Of a stretch of DNA of 64,000 bases, positions 53,002 through 61,945 are shown piece after piece. The stretch's first letter is position 1, and the number at the start of each line of letters is the position of its first letter. The position numbers and the translations under genes were made by a program. The DNA comes from Nitrincola salilacus (lineage in GTDB: Bacteria; Pseudomonadota; Gammaproteobacteria; Pseudomonadales; Balneatricaceae). Below the pieces are notes generated by a model. That model did no database searches. It saw nothing but the letters and a program-made list of their open reading frames with translations, and was not told where the DNA came from. The DNA lies in contig NZ_CP176580.1 in NCBI RefSeq assembly GCF_046271865.1, forward strand, positions 1-64,000, in the 5' to 3' direction.

Positions 53002-53595
53002 ATGAGTGATCTTCGTTTAATTAATGGCAGATCAGTCACTAGGCATATATTTCAAGTGTTCATTTTTTGTTTGATACTTGGTGGGGGGTGTTTTTGGTTA
53101 TTTTATGGTTTTTTAAATAGTGAAAAAATTTATAGGGCCAGTATTTATCAACAAAATTCAATTTTTGTTTTTTATATTTTTCACTATGGGCTTTTAATTG
53201 GCCCAGTAATAATATCGATTTTTATTTTATATTTTTTAACTCTCGTTCCGAGACAGGTTATGGGGGTGGAAAATAAGCCTTGGTCTAAGCGGGTCGATAA
53301 AGTATTTGTTCCAGTTTTGCTATATGGAACTATTATGATAGTACCTATTACGATTGCAGGGCACTTTTACGCTAAGTATCAGTTTGGTCAGGCTGGCTAC
53401 ACTGAGTGTAATACTTTTTTGCTGAGCAATCGCTATAAAAGAGCTTTTGTTTTAGACGCTGATGATTGTTACGATGGGAAGCTGCGATGGATTTTTGCGC
53501 AAAGAAATAAAAATTCTGCTGCGAGGTTGCAAGAGGCACATGTTTATTTACGTGACAAACATCATTTGACCATAAAAGGCAAATCGGATGGTTGA
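53002..53595 (+). CDS. Small multi-pass membrane protein, candidate immunity protein
   Basis: 197 residues from an ATG 2 bp after the previous stop (a TTG at 52996 overlaps it). Three hydrophobic segments: VFIFCLILGGGCFWLFYGFL, FYIFHYGLLIGPVIISIFILYFL and VFVPVLLYGTIMIVPITIAG, then a soluble C-terminal part with two Cys (AGYTECNTFLL, DADDCYDGKL). This plan resembles DUF1240-type membrane immunity proteins. Markedly AT-rich, suggesting horizontal transfer. Role as inhibitor of the upstream product is inference from pairing and topology. Confidence 0.5.
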   Translation: MSDLRLINGRSVTRHIFQVFIFCLILGGGCFWLFYGFLNSEKIYRASIYQQNSIFVFYIFHYGLLIGPVIISIFILYFLTLVPRQVMGVENKPWSKRVDKVFVPVLLYGTIMIVPITIAGHFYAKYQFGQAGYTECNTFLLSNRYKRAFVLDADDCYDGKLRWIFAQRNKNSAARLQEAHVYLRDKHHLTIKGKSDG

Positions 53596-53640
53596 AAATT
53601 GGAATATATAATATCAGCTCAGATAATTGAAGTGTAAATA

Positions 53641-53677
53641 AAGCGGAACAGATTCTATACTAGGCGATCTGTTCCGC
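53641..53677 (-). terminator. Terminator after hutH
   Basis: 10-bp stem GCGGAACAGA / TCTGTTCCGC with a 15-nt loop; on the minus strand it is followed by TTTATTT. It lies 28 bp past the hutH stop and may also end the convergent candidate-immunity transcript. Confidence 0.7.
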
Positions 53678-53704
53678 AGTTTCAGTTGCGTTGCATAAAC
53701 TGGC

Positions 53705-55237
53705 TTACAGGCTCGGCAGCAGCGGCTGCTGAACCAGCTCGCTGAGGCGGCGGCTTTCCAGCAGTTCTATCGCGACCTGAATATCCGGTGCGAAGAAGCG
53801 ATCCTTATCGTAGTAGTCCACCTTTTCACGCAACCACTGGCGCGCTTGCTCCAGTGGGGCTGTGGTTTTCATTCCATTGCGGAAGTCCAGGCCCTGGCAG
53901 GCAGCTAGCCATTCGATCGCCAGCACGGCGCGGGTGTTATCGGCCATCTCCCACAGGCGTTTGCCAGCGGCAGGTGCCATGGAAACATGATCTTCCTGGT
54001 TGGCAGAGGTGGGCAGGCTGTCAACACTGTGCGGATGCGCGAGTGCCTTGTTTTCGCTGGCAAGGGCGGCTGCCGTGACCTGTGCGATCATGAAGCCGGA
54101 GTTGACGCCGCCATTTTCGACCAGAAAGGGTGGCAACTGCGACATGTGTTTGTCCATCATCAGCGAGATGCGACGCTCGGTCAGCGAACCTATCTCGGCG
54201 ATTGCCAGCGCCAGATTGTCGGCTGCCATGGCAACCGGTTCGGCATGGAAGTTACCGCCGGAGATGATGTCGCCCTCTTCCGCAAACACCAGTGGGTTAT
54301 CAGAGACGGCATTGGATTCCACCAGCAGCACCTCGGCTGCCTGGCGTATCTGGGTCAGACAGGCGCCCATCACCTGAGGCTGACAACGCAGTGAGTAGGG
54401 GTCCTGTACCTTGTCGCAGTGGCTGTGAGAATCGCTGATCTCGCTGCGATCCAGCAGCAGATGGCGGTAGCCTGCTGCGGCATCTATCTGGCCCTGCTGT
54501 CCACGGATAGCGTGGATACGGGCATCGAAGGGGCTGCGAGAGCTGAGTGTCGCCTCGACGGTCAGCGAGCCGCACACGGTTGCTGCGGCGTACAGATCTT
54601 CTGCCTCAAACAGGCCACGCAGGGCATAGGCTGTGGACACCTGGGTGCCGTTCAGCAGTGCCAGACCCTCTTTCGGAGCCAGAGCCAGCGGCTCCAGACC
54701 TGCCACCAGCAGCGCTTCGCTGGCGCTGAGCCATTCACCACGGTAGCGAGCCTTGCCTTCGCCGAGCAATACGGCGCTCATATGCGCCAGTGGTGCCAGA
54801 TCGCCGGATGCACCGACAGAACCCTTTACCGGAATGCAGGGGTAGATCTCGGCATTGATCAGGGTGATCAGTGCATCGATCACCTTACGGCGTATGCCTG
54901 AAAAACCACGCGCCAGGCTGTTGACCTTGAGCACCATGATCAGGCGTACCAGATCATCAGAGATGGCGGCACCGATACCGGTTGCATGCGACAGTACCAG
55001 TGAGCGCTGCAGGCTCTCCAGGTCCTCATGCTTGATCCGGGTCTGTGCCAGCAGGCCAAAGCCCGTGTTGATGCCGTATACAGTGCGATCTTCAGCAACC
55101 ACCTGATTCACGCAGCTTACCGATGCCTCTATAGCCGTATTGGCGCTCGTCGGTATTTCAATGCTGACAGGGCTGCTGTAGACCTGGCGCAGCTGCGCCA
55201 GGGTCATCTGTCCCGGTTGGATAACCAGCTTACTCAT
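53705..55237 (-). CDS. hutH: Histidine ammonia-lyase
   Basis: First step of histidine breakdown: histidine to urocanate plus ammonia. 510 residues from the ATG at 55237, which has GGAG 8 bp upstream and overlaps the hutU stop (ATGA); the frame is open to 55291 but that start is inside hutU. The MIO prosthetic group forms from Ala-Ser-Gly in KGSVGASGDLAPLAHM. Also GRAS-type LNGTQVSTA and QEDHVSMAP are present. Last gene of hutI-hutG-hutU-hutH. Confidence 0.97.
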   Translation of the reverse strand: MSKLVIQPGQMTLAQLRQVYSSPVSIEIPTSANTAIEASVSCVNQVVAEDRTVYGINTGFGLLAQTRIKHEDLESLQRSLVLSHATGIGAAISDDLVRLIMVLKVNSLARGFSGIRRKVIDALITLINAEIYPCIPVKGSVGASGDLAPLAHMSAVLLGEGKARYRGEWLSASEALLVAGLEPLALAPKEGLALLNGTQVSTAYALRGLFEAEDLYAAATVCGSLTVEATLSSRSPFDARIHAIRGQQGQIDAAAGYRHLLLDRSEISDSHSHCDKVQDPYSLRCQPQVMGACLTQIRQAAEVLLVESNAVSDNPLVFAEEGDIISGGNFHAEPVAMAADNLALAIAEIGSLTERRISLMMDKHMSQLPPFLVENGGVNSGFMIAQVTAAALASENKALAHPHSVDSLPTSANQEDHVSMAPAAGKRLWEMADNTRAVLAIEWLAACQGLDFRNGMKTTAPLEQARQWLREKVDYYDKDRFFAPDIQVAIELLESRRLSELVQQPLLPSL

Positions 55238-56940
55238 TTTGCTTCTCCTGTGGCGATCATCGGCAGATCCAGTCCATTCTCTCTGGCACAATCGATCGCG
55301 ATATCATAACCCGCGTCGGCATGGCGCATCACGCCAGTACCGGGGTCATTGCGCAGTACTCGTCCCAGACGCGCATGAGCAGCATCGGTACCATCAGCCA
55401 CGATCACGACACCTGAGTGCTGCGAGAAGCCCATGCCGACACCGCCGCCGTGGTGCAGCGAAACCCAGGTGGCGCCGCCTGCAGTGTTCAGCAGGGCGTT
55501 CAGCAGCGGCCAGTCGGAGACGGCATCGGAGCCATCGCGCATGCTTTCGGTTTCACGGTTGGGGCTGGCAACAGAGCCGGAGTCCAGATGGTCACGACCG
55601 ATCACAACCGGCGCTTTCAGTTCGCCATTCTTCACCATCTCGTTGAATGCCTGACCCAGACGTACACGATCCTTCAGGCCGACCCAGCAGATACGCGCCG
55701 GCAGACCCTGGAAGCTGATGCGCTCACGTGCCATATCCAGCCAGTTGTGCAGGTGCGGGTTGTCCGGGATCAGTTCCTTGACCTTGGCGTCTGTCTTGTA
55801 GATATCTTCCGGATCACCCGACAGTGCAGCCCAGCGGAAGGGACCGATCCCCTGACAGAAGAGTGGACGGATATAGGCCGGTACAAAGCCGGGGAAATCG
55901 AAGGCATTGCTGACACCCTCCTCCTTGGCCATCTGACGGATGTTGTTACCATAGTCGAAGGTAGGAATGCCCTGCTGCTGGAACGCCAGCATCGCCTGCA
56001 CATGCACAGCCATGGACTGTTTGGCCGCTTTGACCACGACTTCTGGCTCGGTTTTGCCGCGCGCCACATATTCGTCCCAGGTCCAGCCGGATGGCAGGTA
56101 GCCGTGCAGCGGATCGTGCGCACTGGTCTGGTCGGTCACCATATCCGGGCGAATACCGCGACGAACAAGTTCCGGCAGGATATCGGCAGCGTTACCGCAC
56201 AGACCGATCGATACAGCCTTACCCTCTTCGGTGTAACGTTTGATGCGTGCCAGTGCATCGTCCAGATCGGTTGCCTGCTCGTCCAGATAGCGGGTACGCA
56301 GGCGGAAATCGATGCTGGTCTGCTGGCATTCGATATTCAGTGAACAGGCACCGGCCAATGTGGCGGCGAGAGGCTGTGCGCCGCCCATGCCACCGAGACC
56401 TGCGGTCAGAATCCAGCGGCCTTTCAGGCTGCCGTCATAGTGCTGACGACCCGCTTCAACGAAGGTTTCGTAGGTACCCTGCACGATGCCCTGAGAGCCG
56501 ATATAGATCCAGGAGCCGGCCGTCATCTGGCCATACATCATCAGCCCTTTGCGATCCAGCTCGTTGAAATGCTCCCAGTTGGCCCAGTGCGGAACCAGGT
56601 TGGAGTTGGCGATCAGTACACGTGGTGAGTCGGGATGAGTCTTGAACACGCCGACCGGCTTACCGGATTGCACCAGCAGGGTTTCATCGTTCTCCAGACG
56701 CTTAAGCACCTCAACGATCTTGTCAAAACACTGCCAGTCACGCGCCGCACGACCGATACCACCATAGACCACGAGATCTTCCGGGCGCTCGGCGACATCC
56801 GGGTGCAGGTTGTTCATCAGCATGCGCATGGCCGCTTCTGTCAGCCAGCTTTTGCAGCTCAATTCGCTGCCAGTGGGCGCTTTGATCACACGGCTGGGAT
56901 CATGGCGATTGCCGGTATGGATGGGGCTTGTTGCGGTCAT
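55234..56940 (-). CDS. hutU: Urocanate hydratase
   Basis: NAD-dependent conversion of urocanate to imidazolonepropionate. 568 residues. Seen: VYGGIGRAARDW, GQMTAGSWIYIGSQGIVQGTYET, TAGLGGMGGAQPLAA, SVGLCGNAADILPEL-like block (SIGLCGNAADILPELVRR) and GATWVSLHHGGGVGMGFSQH. The 99-bp gap to hutG contains degenerate repeats of GTTGTTGCCGGATA type and no evident promoter. Confidence 0.97.
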   Translation of the reverse strand: MTATSPIHTGNRHDPSRVIKAPTGSELSCKSWLTEAAMRMLMNNLHPDVAERPEDLVVYGGIGRAARDWQCFDKIVEVLKRLENDETLLVQSGKPVGVFKTHPDSPRVLIANSNLVPHWANWEHFNELDRKGLMMYGQMTAGSWIYIGSQGIVQGTYETFVEAGRQHYDGSLKGRWILTAGLGGMGGAQPLAATLAGACSLNIECQQTSIDFRLRTRYLDEQATDLDDALARIKRYTEEGKAVSIGLCGNAADILPELVRRGIRPDMVTDQTSAHDPLHGYLPSGWTWDEYVARGKTEPEVVVKAAKQSMAVHVQAMLAFQQQGIPTFDYGNNIRQMAKEEGVSNAFDFPGFVPAYIRPLFCQGIGPFRWAALSGDPEDIYKTDAKVKELIPDNPHLHNWLDMARERISFQGLPARICWVGLKDRVRLGQAFNEMVKNGELKAPVVIGRDHLDSGSVASPNRETESMRDGSDAVSDWPLLNALLNTAGGATWVSLHHGGGVGMGFSQHSGVVIVADGTDAAHARLGRVLRNDPGTGVMRHADAGYDIAIDCARENGLDLPMIATGEAK

Positions 56941-57039
56941 GTCGTAATCCTCGTCTTTCTTATGTTCAGTCTTGTCCGGAAGGGTTGTTGCCGGATAGGT
57001 AGTTGTTGTCAGAATAGCTATTGCCAGATAGTTGGCTGT

Positions 57040-58095
57040 TCAGGTTGCGTTTGAGTGGTGCTGCAGTCCTTTGAGCGAGTAGCCCTGGGTGATCTGATGA
57101 ATCAGACGGGCACCCAGGCGGGCTGTATGTGAATCGGTATCGTAGGCCGGGTTGAGCTCGGCCAGATCGACCAGGCGCAGCTTGCCGCTGTTGCGGATCA
57201 TGATCAGCAGCGGCTCGATCACTTCAAGCGATACGCCTCGCGCGGCCGGAGCGCTGACACCGGGGGCTGTGGCCGCCGGGAATACATCCATATCGATCGT
57301 CAGATAGATCAGATCGCAACTGCTGATAAAGTCATGCAGTGCCTGACGCAGGTCCGGCAGGTCGTTCTGCGTCATCTGCAGATCTTCACGCACCATCACA
57401 CGCAGCGATTTGGCACGCTGAAATAGCGCGGGCGTGTTGCTCATGCGGCTGACACCCAGGCATGCATAGATGAACGGCCAATTCTGATCGTGGCAACGCT
57501 GTGCAATCTGGCTGAAAGGTGTGCCGGACGACGGGCGCTGGCTGTTATGATCGCGCAGATCAAAATGGGCATCGAAATTGATGATGCCGACGCGCGGAGC
57601 ATGCGCCATGGGCTGTCTGGCAAGATGCAGGGCCAGCCCGGACCAGCTACCGAAAGCGATCTCGTGGCCGCCTCCCAGTACCACTGGCAGGTGGCCCTGA
57701 TCCAGCAGCTTGCTGACTGTTTCAGCCAGCTGTTGCTGTGCTGCTTCCAGCGCATCATCCAGGCAGACCACGGTACCGCACTCATACAGCGGTGCATCAT
57801 GATGTACCGGCAGACTGGCCAGTGCACGACGCAGTGCAAGAGGGCCTTCGGCAGCTCCGGTGCGACCCTGATTGCGCCGCACACCGGCATCGCTGGCAAA
57901 TCCGAGCAGAGCTATACCGGGAGGATTGTCATGAGGGTTGTCATGAGAATTGTCATTAGGGCTGTTGGAAGCAGCACCGAGCGAAATCGGCTGAATCAAC
58001 TGATGCCAGCGCTGACTGTTGGCTTCGGGATCGACCCGGCCAGTCCAGCTTGCCATCTGGGATTCTGCTCCCAGCCAATTGATCTGATCGGTCAT
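57040..58095 (-). CDS. hutG: Formimidoylglutamase
   Basis: Ureohydrolase (arginase family) that splits N-formimidoyl-glutamate into glutamate and formamide. 351 residues from the ATG at 58095, overlapping the hutI stop by one base (TGATG). Mn-binding motifs: VVLGGGHEIAFGS, GIINFDAHFDLRDH and LTIDMDVFPAATAPG. Residues about 45-62 are a low-complexity SPNDNSHDNPHDNPPG insert made by 12-bp tandem repeats, not conserved in the family. Confidence 0.94.
   Translation of the reverse strand: MTDQINWLGAESQMASWTGRVDPEANSQRWHQLIQPISLGAASNSPNDNSHDNPHDNPPGIALLGFASDAGVRRNQGRTGAAEGPLALRRALASLPVHHDAPLYECGTVVCLDDALEAAQQQLAETVSKLLDQGHLPVVLGGGHEIAFGSWSGLALHLARQPMAHAPRVGIINFDAHFDLRDHNSQRPSSGTPFSQIAQRCHDQNWPFIYACLGVSRMSNTPALFQRAKSLRVMVREDLQMTQNDLPDLRQALHDFISSCDLIYLTIDMDVFPAATAPGVSAPAARGVSLEVIEPLLIMIRNSGKLRLVDLAELNPAYDTDSHTARLGARLIHQITQGYSLKGLQHHSNAT
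57923..57958 (-). repeat. Three 12-bp tandem units in hutG
   Basis: On the plus strand GGATTGTCATGA (57923), GGGTTGTCATGA (57935) and GAATTGTCATTA (57947). In frame, encoding Asn/Asp/His/Pro repeats in a surface loop before the catalytic core. Confidence 0.88.
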
Positions 58096-59306
58096 CAACT
58101 GATCTCCCCTTGAAATATACGTTGCTTGAGGCGGCCTGGCTGAATCGCATAGGCCAGTTCAGACGGGCTGTGGATATCCCAGACGCAGAAGTCAGACTGG
58201 CGTCCAATGGCTAGTGTCCCGGCCTGTCCAGACAGTCCAAGGGCACGTGCGGCATGGCTGGTGACACCCTGAAGGGCTTCGGTAGGAGTCAGACGAAACA
58301 GCGTGCAGGCCATATTCAACATCAGGCTGAGCTGAAAAATTGGCGAGGAACCGGGGTTACCATCGGTGGCAAGCGCCATGGGCACCTGATATCGGCGCAG
58401 CAGATCGATCGGTGGCACGCGCGTATCGCGCAGCGTGTAGAAGGCGCCGGGTAACAGCGTGGCAACAGTACCGGCTTCGGCCATTGCCTTGACACCGTCC
58501 TCATCCAGCCATTCAATATGATCAGCCGAAAGAGCCTGATAGCGCGCCGCCAGTGCAGATCCACCGAGATTGGAGAGCTGCTCGGCATGGGCTTTCACGC
58601 GAAGATCATATGCCTGAGCTGCCTGAAAGACGCGTTCACACTGCGCGACACTGAAGCCGATCCCTTCGCAGAAGACATCCACCGCATCGGCCAGATTTTC
58701 TGCCGCTGCCGCTGGAATGATCTCGTTGCAGATCAGATCGATATAGCCGTCTGCGTTGTCCTTGAACTCGGGCGGCAGCGCATGTGCCGCGAGCAGGGTT
58801 GTGACAACGTTAACAGGCTGCTCAGAGCCCAGACGACGGGCTACGCGCAGCATTTTCAACTCATCCTTCAGGGTCAGGCCATAGCCGGATTTGATTTCAA
58901 CGGTTGTCACGCCATCCTGGATCAGTGCCTGCAGCCGGGGCAGTGCGGCCTGGTACAGCTCCTCTTCGCTGGATGCACGGGTTGCACGCACGGTGCTGAT
59001 GATGCCACCGCCACGACGGGCGATCTCTTCGTAGCTGACCCCTTCGAGCCGCTGTTCGAACTCATCGGCACGTGAACCGCCGAATATCAGATGTGTATGG
59101 CAATCGATCAGTCCTGGCGTGATCACCCCGCCACTATGCATCGTTTCCGCTTCCTGTATCTGCTCATCAGACAGTTCACTCATTGGGCAGAGCTGGGCTA
59201 TCTCATTGCCGACGACAAGTAGTGCCATCTTCTCGTCACTGGTTTGCCGACCATCAAACAGGATGGCATCACGCCACAGGCGGGTGGTGTCTTGTCTGTT
59301 GATCAT
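58095..59306 (-). CDS. hutI: Imidazolonepropionase
   Basis: Metal-dependent amidohydrolase: imidazolonepropionate to N-formimidoyl-glutamate. 403 residues from the ATG at 59306 with GGAG 6 bp upstream. Metal motif GLIDCHTHLIFGG (HxH), KSGYGLTLKDELKMLR, VKAHAEQLSN and LATDGNPGSSP are present. The open frame runs to 59552 but crosses the promoter and operator. First gene of the hut transcript. Confidence 0.96.
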   Translation of the reverse strand: MINRQDTTRLWRDAILFDGRQTSDEKMALLVVGNEIAQLCPMSELSDEQIQEAETMHSGGVITPGLIDCHTHLIFGGSRADEFEQRLEGVSYEEIARRGGGIISTVRATRASSEEELYQAALPRLQALIQDGVTTVEIKSGYGLTLKDELKMLRVARRLGSEQPVNVVTTLLAAHALPPEFKDNADGYIDLICNEIIPAAAAENLADAVDVFCEGIGFSVAQCERVFQAAQAYDLRVKAHAEQLSNLGGSALAARYQALSADHIEWLDEDGVKAMAEAGTVATLLPGAFYTLRDTRVPPIDLLRRYQVPMALATDGNPGSSPIFQLSLMLNMACTLFRLTPTEALQGVTSHAARALGLSGQAGTLAIGRQSDFCVWDIHSPSELAYAIQPGRLKQRIFQGEIS

Positions 59307-59330
59307 GGGGCACTCCGTTATGTCTGTATT

Positions 59331-59340
59331 TGTATATACA
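59331..59340. promoter_or_regulatory. HutC operator upstream of hutI
   Basis: Perfect palindrome TGTATATACA, 25 bp before the hutI start. The same core recurs before the divergent transporter gene, and HutC operators in pseudomonads have related TGTATG/ATACA half sites. Upstream on the minus strand is TTGACA (59361-59366 as TGTCAA), a possible -35. Confidence 0.75.
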
Positions 59341-59519
59341 TTTAACAATTTCGAGATTAATGTCAAGCCTGAATCGAAAAAAATCTTTACTGTGTGACAC
59401 GGACCTTCACATTGCATAAGGTTTGAAATTAACCACATTATAGTACTGATGCTCTGGTATTGCTGACCATGATGGGTTCCGCTGCATTGATCGTGTGCGT
59501 TTTTTGTACAGCAAAAGTG

Positions 59520-59553
59520 TTGACATAATTTTATCAGGTATTGTATATACAAT
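59520..59553 (+). promoter_or_regulatory. Promoter and HutC operator of the YjiH-type transporter gene
   Basis: -35 TTGACA at 59520-59525 and a -10-like TATATA at 59544-59549 (18-bp spacer). The 14-bp perfect palindrome ATTGTATATACAAT (59540-59553) covers the -10, so a bound repressor would block RNA polymerase. HutC, encoded beyond the transporter, is the obvious candidate. Confidence 0.7.
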
Positions 59554-59590
59554 AATGTAACCCAACAAAAATAAGCCTGAGGTATTCACC

Positions 59591-60928
59591 ATGTCCGATC
59601 AGAGTCATCTTTCCGAGCCCGTAGCAGCCACGTCGCGATCAGACTGGAAGCTGGCCATGAAAATGCTGCTACCCAGTCTGCTGGGCATCTTTATCTTTTT
59701 TGTCCCCCTGACCATCAATGGCAAAACAACCATTTCGCTGGATCATATGGTCACGGGACTGCGTACCCTGCTGGGGTCGGGCACGGCCTGGTATGCGCTG
59801 GCGATGATTGTGGCCGGCGCCCTCTACCCGCTGATCACCGGTAAATGGAAAGAGAGCCTGACAGAGAAGATCTTCACCCTGCTCAAGCTGTTCGGTGTGC
59901 TGGCAGCGATTCTGGCGATCAGCGGTTGGGGACCTGCCGTATTGCAGGCACCGAATATGCTGCCCTTCCTGTTCAATACGCTGGTGGTCTCGGTCGGGCT
60001 GATCGTACCGCTGGGAGCGATCTTTCTTGCGCTGTTGATCAGTTATGGTTTGCTGGAGTTTGTCGGTGTGCTGTGTCAGCCCTTCATGCGTCCACTGTTC
60101 AGAACACCTGGCCGCTCGGCTATTGATGCCGTGGCATCCTTTGTCGGCAGCTACTCGATCGGCCTGCTGATCACCAACCGCGTTTATACCGCCCGGCAGT
60201 ACTCCGCCAAGGAGGCTGCCATCATCGCGACCGGTTTCTCGACGGTGTCCGCCACTTTCATGCTGGTGGTGGCGCGCACGCTGGATCTGATGAGTATGTG
60301 GAACCTCTATTTCTGGCTGACGCTGCTGATCACCTTTATCGTCACGGCTATCACGGTACGCCTGCCACCTCTGAGAGGTATGGATGATCAATGTGAACGG
60401 GTTGACGATACTATCCCGGCGCGTGAGCGTATTCCGGCTGCCTGGAAGGCTGGGCTGGAGGCGGCATCACGTGCTCCATCGCTGGCTCAGGGAGTGTGGC
60501 TGAATGTCCGCGAGGGGCTGATCATGGCGATCAGCATTCTGCCCTCCATCATGTCGGTGGGCCTGATCGGTCTGCTGGTGGCGAATCACACCCCCTTCTT
60601 TGACTGGCTGGGATTACTGTTCTATCCCTTTGTGGCGGTCTGGGGGTTGCCTGAGGCGCTGGAGTTGTCACGCGCTGCGGCTGCAGGACTGGCTGAAATG
60701 TTTCTGCCGGCGTTGCTGATGCGTGAAGCCGAACTGGTGGCACGTTTTGCTGCGGCCATCGTATCGGTATCCTCTATTCTGTTCTTTTCTGCGTCGATCC
60801 CCTGCATCCTGTCTACCAGTATTCCCCTGTCGGTACCCAGAATCCTGGCGGTCTGGTTTATCCGTGTGGCGCTAAGCCTGTTTCTGGCCGTACCGGCGGC
60901 GTGGTTTGCTGTCTGGATGGCTGGCTGA
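59591..60928 (+). CDS. YjiH family transporter, probable histidine/urocanate uptake
   Basis: Multi-pass inner-membrane protein with nucleoside-recognition (Gate) type segments, 445 residues. Seen: LLPSLLGIFIFFVPLTINGKTTI, VASFVGSYSIGLLITNRVYT and ATGFSTVSATFMLVV. GAGG lies 8 bp before the ATG. Its divergent position in the hut regulon and shared palindromic operator point to a hut substrate, but the family has no firm biochemical assignment, so this is inference. Confidence 0.8.
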   Translation: MSDQSHLSEPVAATSRSDWKLAMKMLLPSLLGIFIFFVPLTINGKTTISLDHMVTGLRTLLGSGTAWYALAMIVAGALYPLITGKWKESLTEKIFTLLKLFGVLAAILAISGWGPAVLQAPNMLPFLFNTLVVSVGLIVPLGAIFLALLISYGLLEFVGVLCQPFMRPLFRTPGRSAIDAVASFVGSYSIGLLITNRVYTARQYSAKEAAIIATGFSTVSATFMLVVARTLDLMSMWNLYFWLTLLITFIVTAITVRLPPLRGMDDQCERVDDTIPARERIPAAWKAGLEAASRAPSLAQGVWLNVREGLIMAISILPSIMSVGLIGLLVANHTPFFDWLGLLFYPFVAVWGLPEALELSRAAAAGLAEMFLPALLMREAELVARFAAAIVSVSSILFFSASIPCILSTSIPLSVPRILAVWFIRVALSLFLAVPAAWFAVWMAG

Positions 60929-60951
60929 GTCTTTTAACCACCATTATCATG

Positions 60952-60984
60952 ACCACCGGATCAGTTCTGATTCCGGTGGTTTTG
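60952..60984 (+). terminator. Terminator after the YjiH-type transporter
   Basis: ACCACCGGA / TCCGGTGGT stem with an inner TCAG/CTGA stem, followed by TTTT. It overlaps the 3' end of convergent hutC. Confidence 0.8.
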
Positions 60985-61692
60985 CTGGCGCCTGACGGAG
61001 GAGCGTAGCTTGTAGCGGTTTCCCGGATGTAACAGGCGGGCGTAGCTGATCAGATGATCACCCGACCAGGTGCGTCGGATCATGCTCAGGCATGGCTGAT
61101 TGATCTCGGTTTCGAGCCAGGAGGCGGAGCGTGCATCCGGCAGTACCGCCTCCACGACATGCTCCAGATCGGTGATCGGACAGGCGGCCACCAGCACCTC
61201 GTTGGGGGTCTGACGGGAAAAGTCGGTGTTCAGGTAGTCTGGTACCCAGCGAGGATTGACATAGCGGTTCTCCAACTGGATCGCGATATCGTTTTCCCGG
61301 TGTACGATGATGCTGTGAAACACCTTGCTGCCGACCCGAACGCCCAGCCTCAGGGCTATCTCATCATCGGCATTGACCTCTTCACACAACAGCACGCGAT
61401 TACTGTACAGGTGCCCACGGCTGCGCACCTCTTCGGCAATGTTGTTGATCTCGGACAGTGGTGATTCGGACTTCTGATCGGTGACAAAGGTACCGAGCCC
61501 TGGTTGTCGCACCAGATAACCCTCCTGCACCAGATCGCGTATCGCCTTGTTGGCAGTCATGCGGCTGACGCCGAAGTCTCTCGCCAACTGCTCCTCCGGC
61601 GGAATTTTGTGGTGCACAGCAAAGCGACCGGAGTGGATCTCCTCTAGCAGATATTGCTTGATCTGCAGAAAGCGTGGTTTCGGATTGTTCAC
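60961..61692 (-). CDS. hutC: Histidine-utilisation repressor HutC (GntR family)
   Basis: Repressor released by urocanate. 243 residues from a GTG start. N-terminal winged helix (KIPPEEQLARDFGVSRMTANKAIRDLVQEGYLVRQ, GLGTFV) and a UTRA ligand domain (ALRLGVRVGSKVFHSIIVHREND, IQLENRYVNPRWVPDYL). Convergent with the transporter. No TGTATATACA copy was seen before hutC itself, so autoregulation is not evident. Confidence 0.92.
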   Translation of the reverse strand: MNNPKPRFLQIKQYLLEEIHSGRFAVHHKIPPEEQLARDFGVSRMTANKAIRDLVQEGYLVRQPGLGTFVTDQKSESPLSEINNIAEEVRSRGHLYSNRVLLCEEVNADDEIALRLGVRVGSKVFHSIIVHRENDIAIQLENRYVNPRWVPDYLNTDFSRQTPNEVLVAACPITDLEHVVEAVLPDARSASWLETEINQPCLSMIRRTWSGDHLISYARLLHPGNRYKLRSSVRRQQNHRNQN

Positions 61693-61848
61693 ATCAAGTC
61701 CAGAAAGTCATGAAAGCACTGGTTAGGAGCCTGTCTGGCTTTCTCGCAGTAGATCAACGCCAAGTCAGGCAGGTCCCTAGAGTAAAGCCTGATATCGGGT
61801 TTGTCATCCTGCTTCACATGACCGACGCTGCATCTCTGCTGAAATGGA

Positions 61849-61880
61849 TAAATGTTTACACTGAAGTGGACAAACATTTA
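61849..61880. promoter_or_regulatory. Dyad in the hutC-SBP intergenic region
   Basis: Inverted repeat TAAATGTTT (61849) and AAACATTTA (61872) with a 14-bp spacer, 66 bp before the binding-protein gene; partial symmetry extends inward (TTTACAC / GTGGACAAA). A regulator site is possible; the regulator is unknown. The rest of the 253-bp gap (61693-61945) is featureless. Confidence 0.5.
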
Positions 61881-61945
61881 CTGTGCTAAACTGAGTCGAA
61901 TGGTACGCGGTTGTGCTCTTCAGGGATTAGCAAGAGACCTTACTC

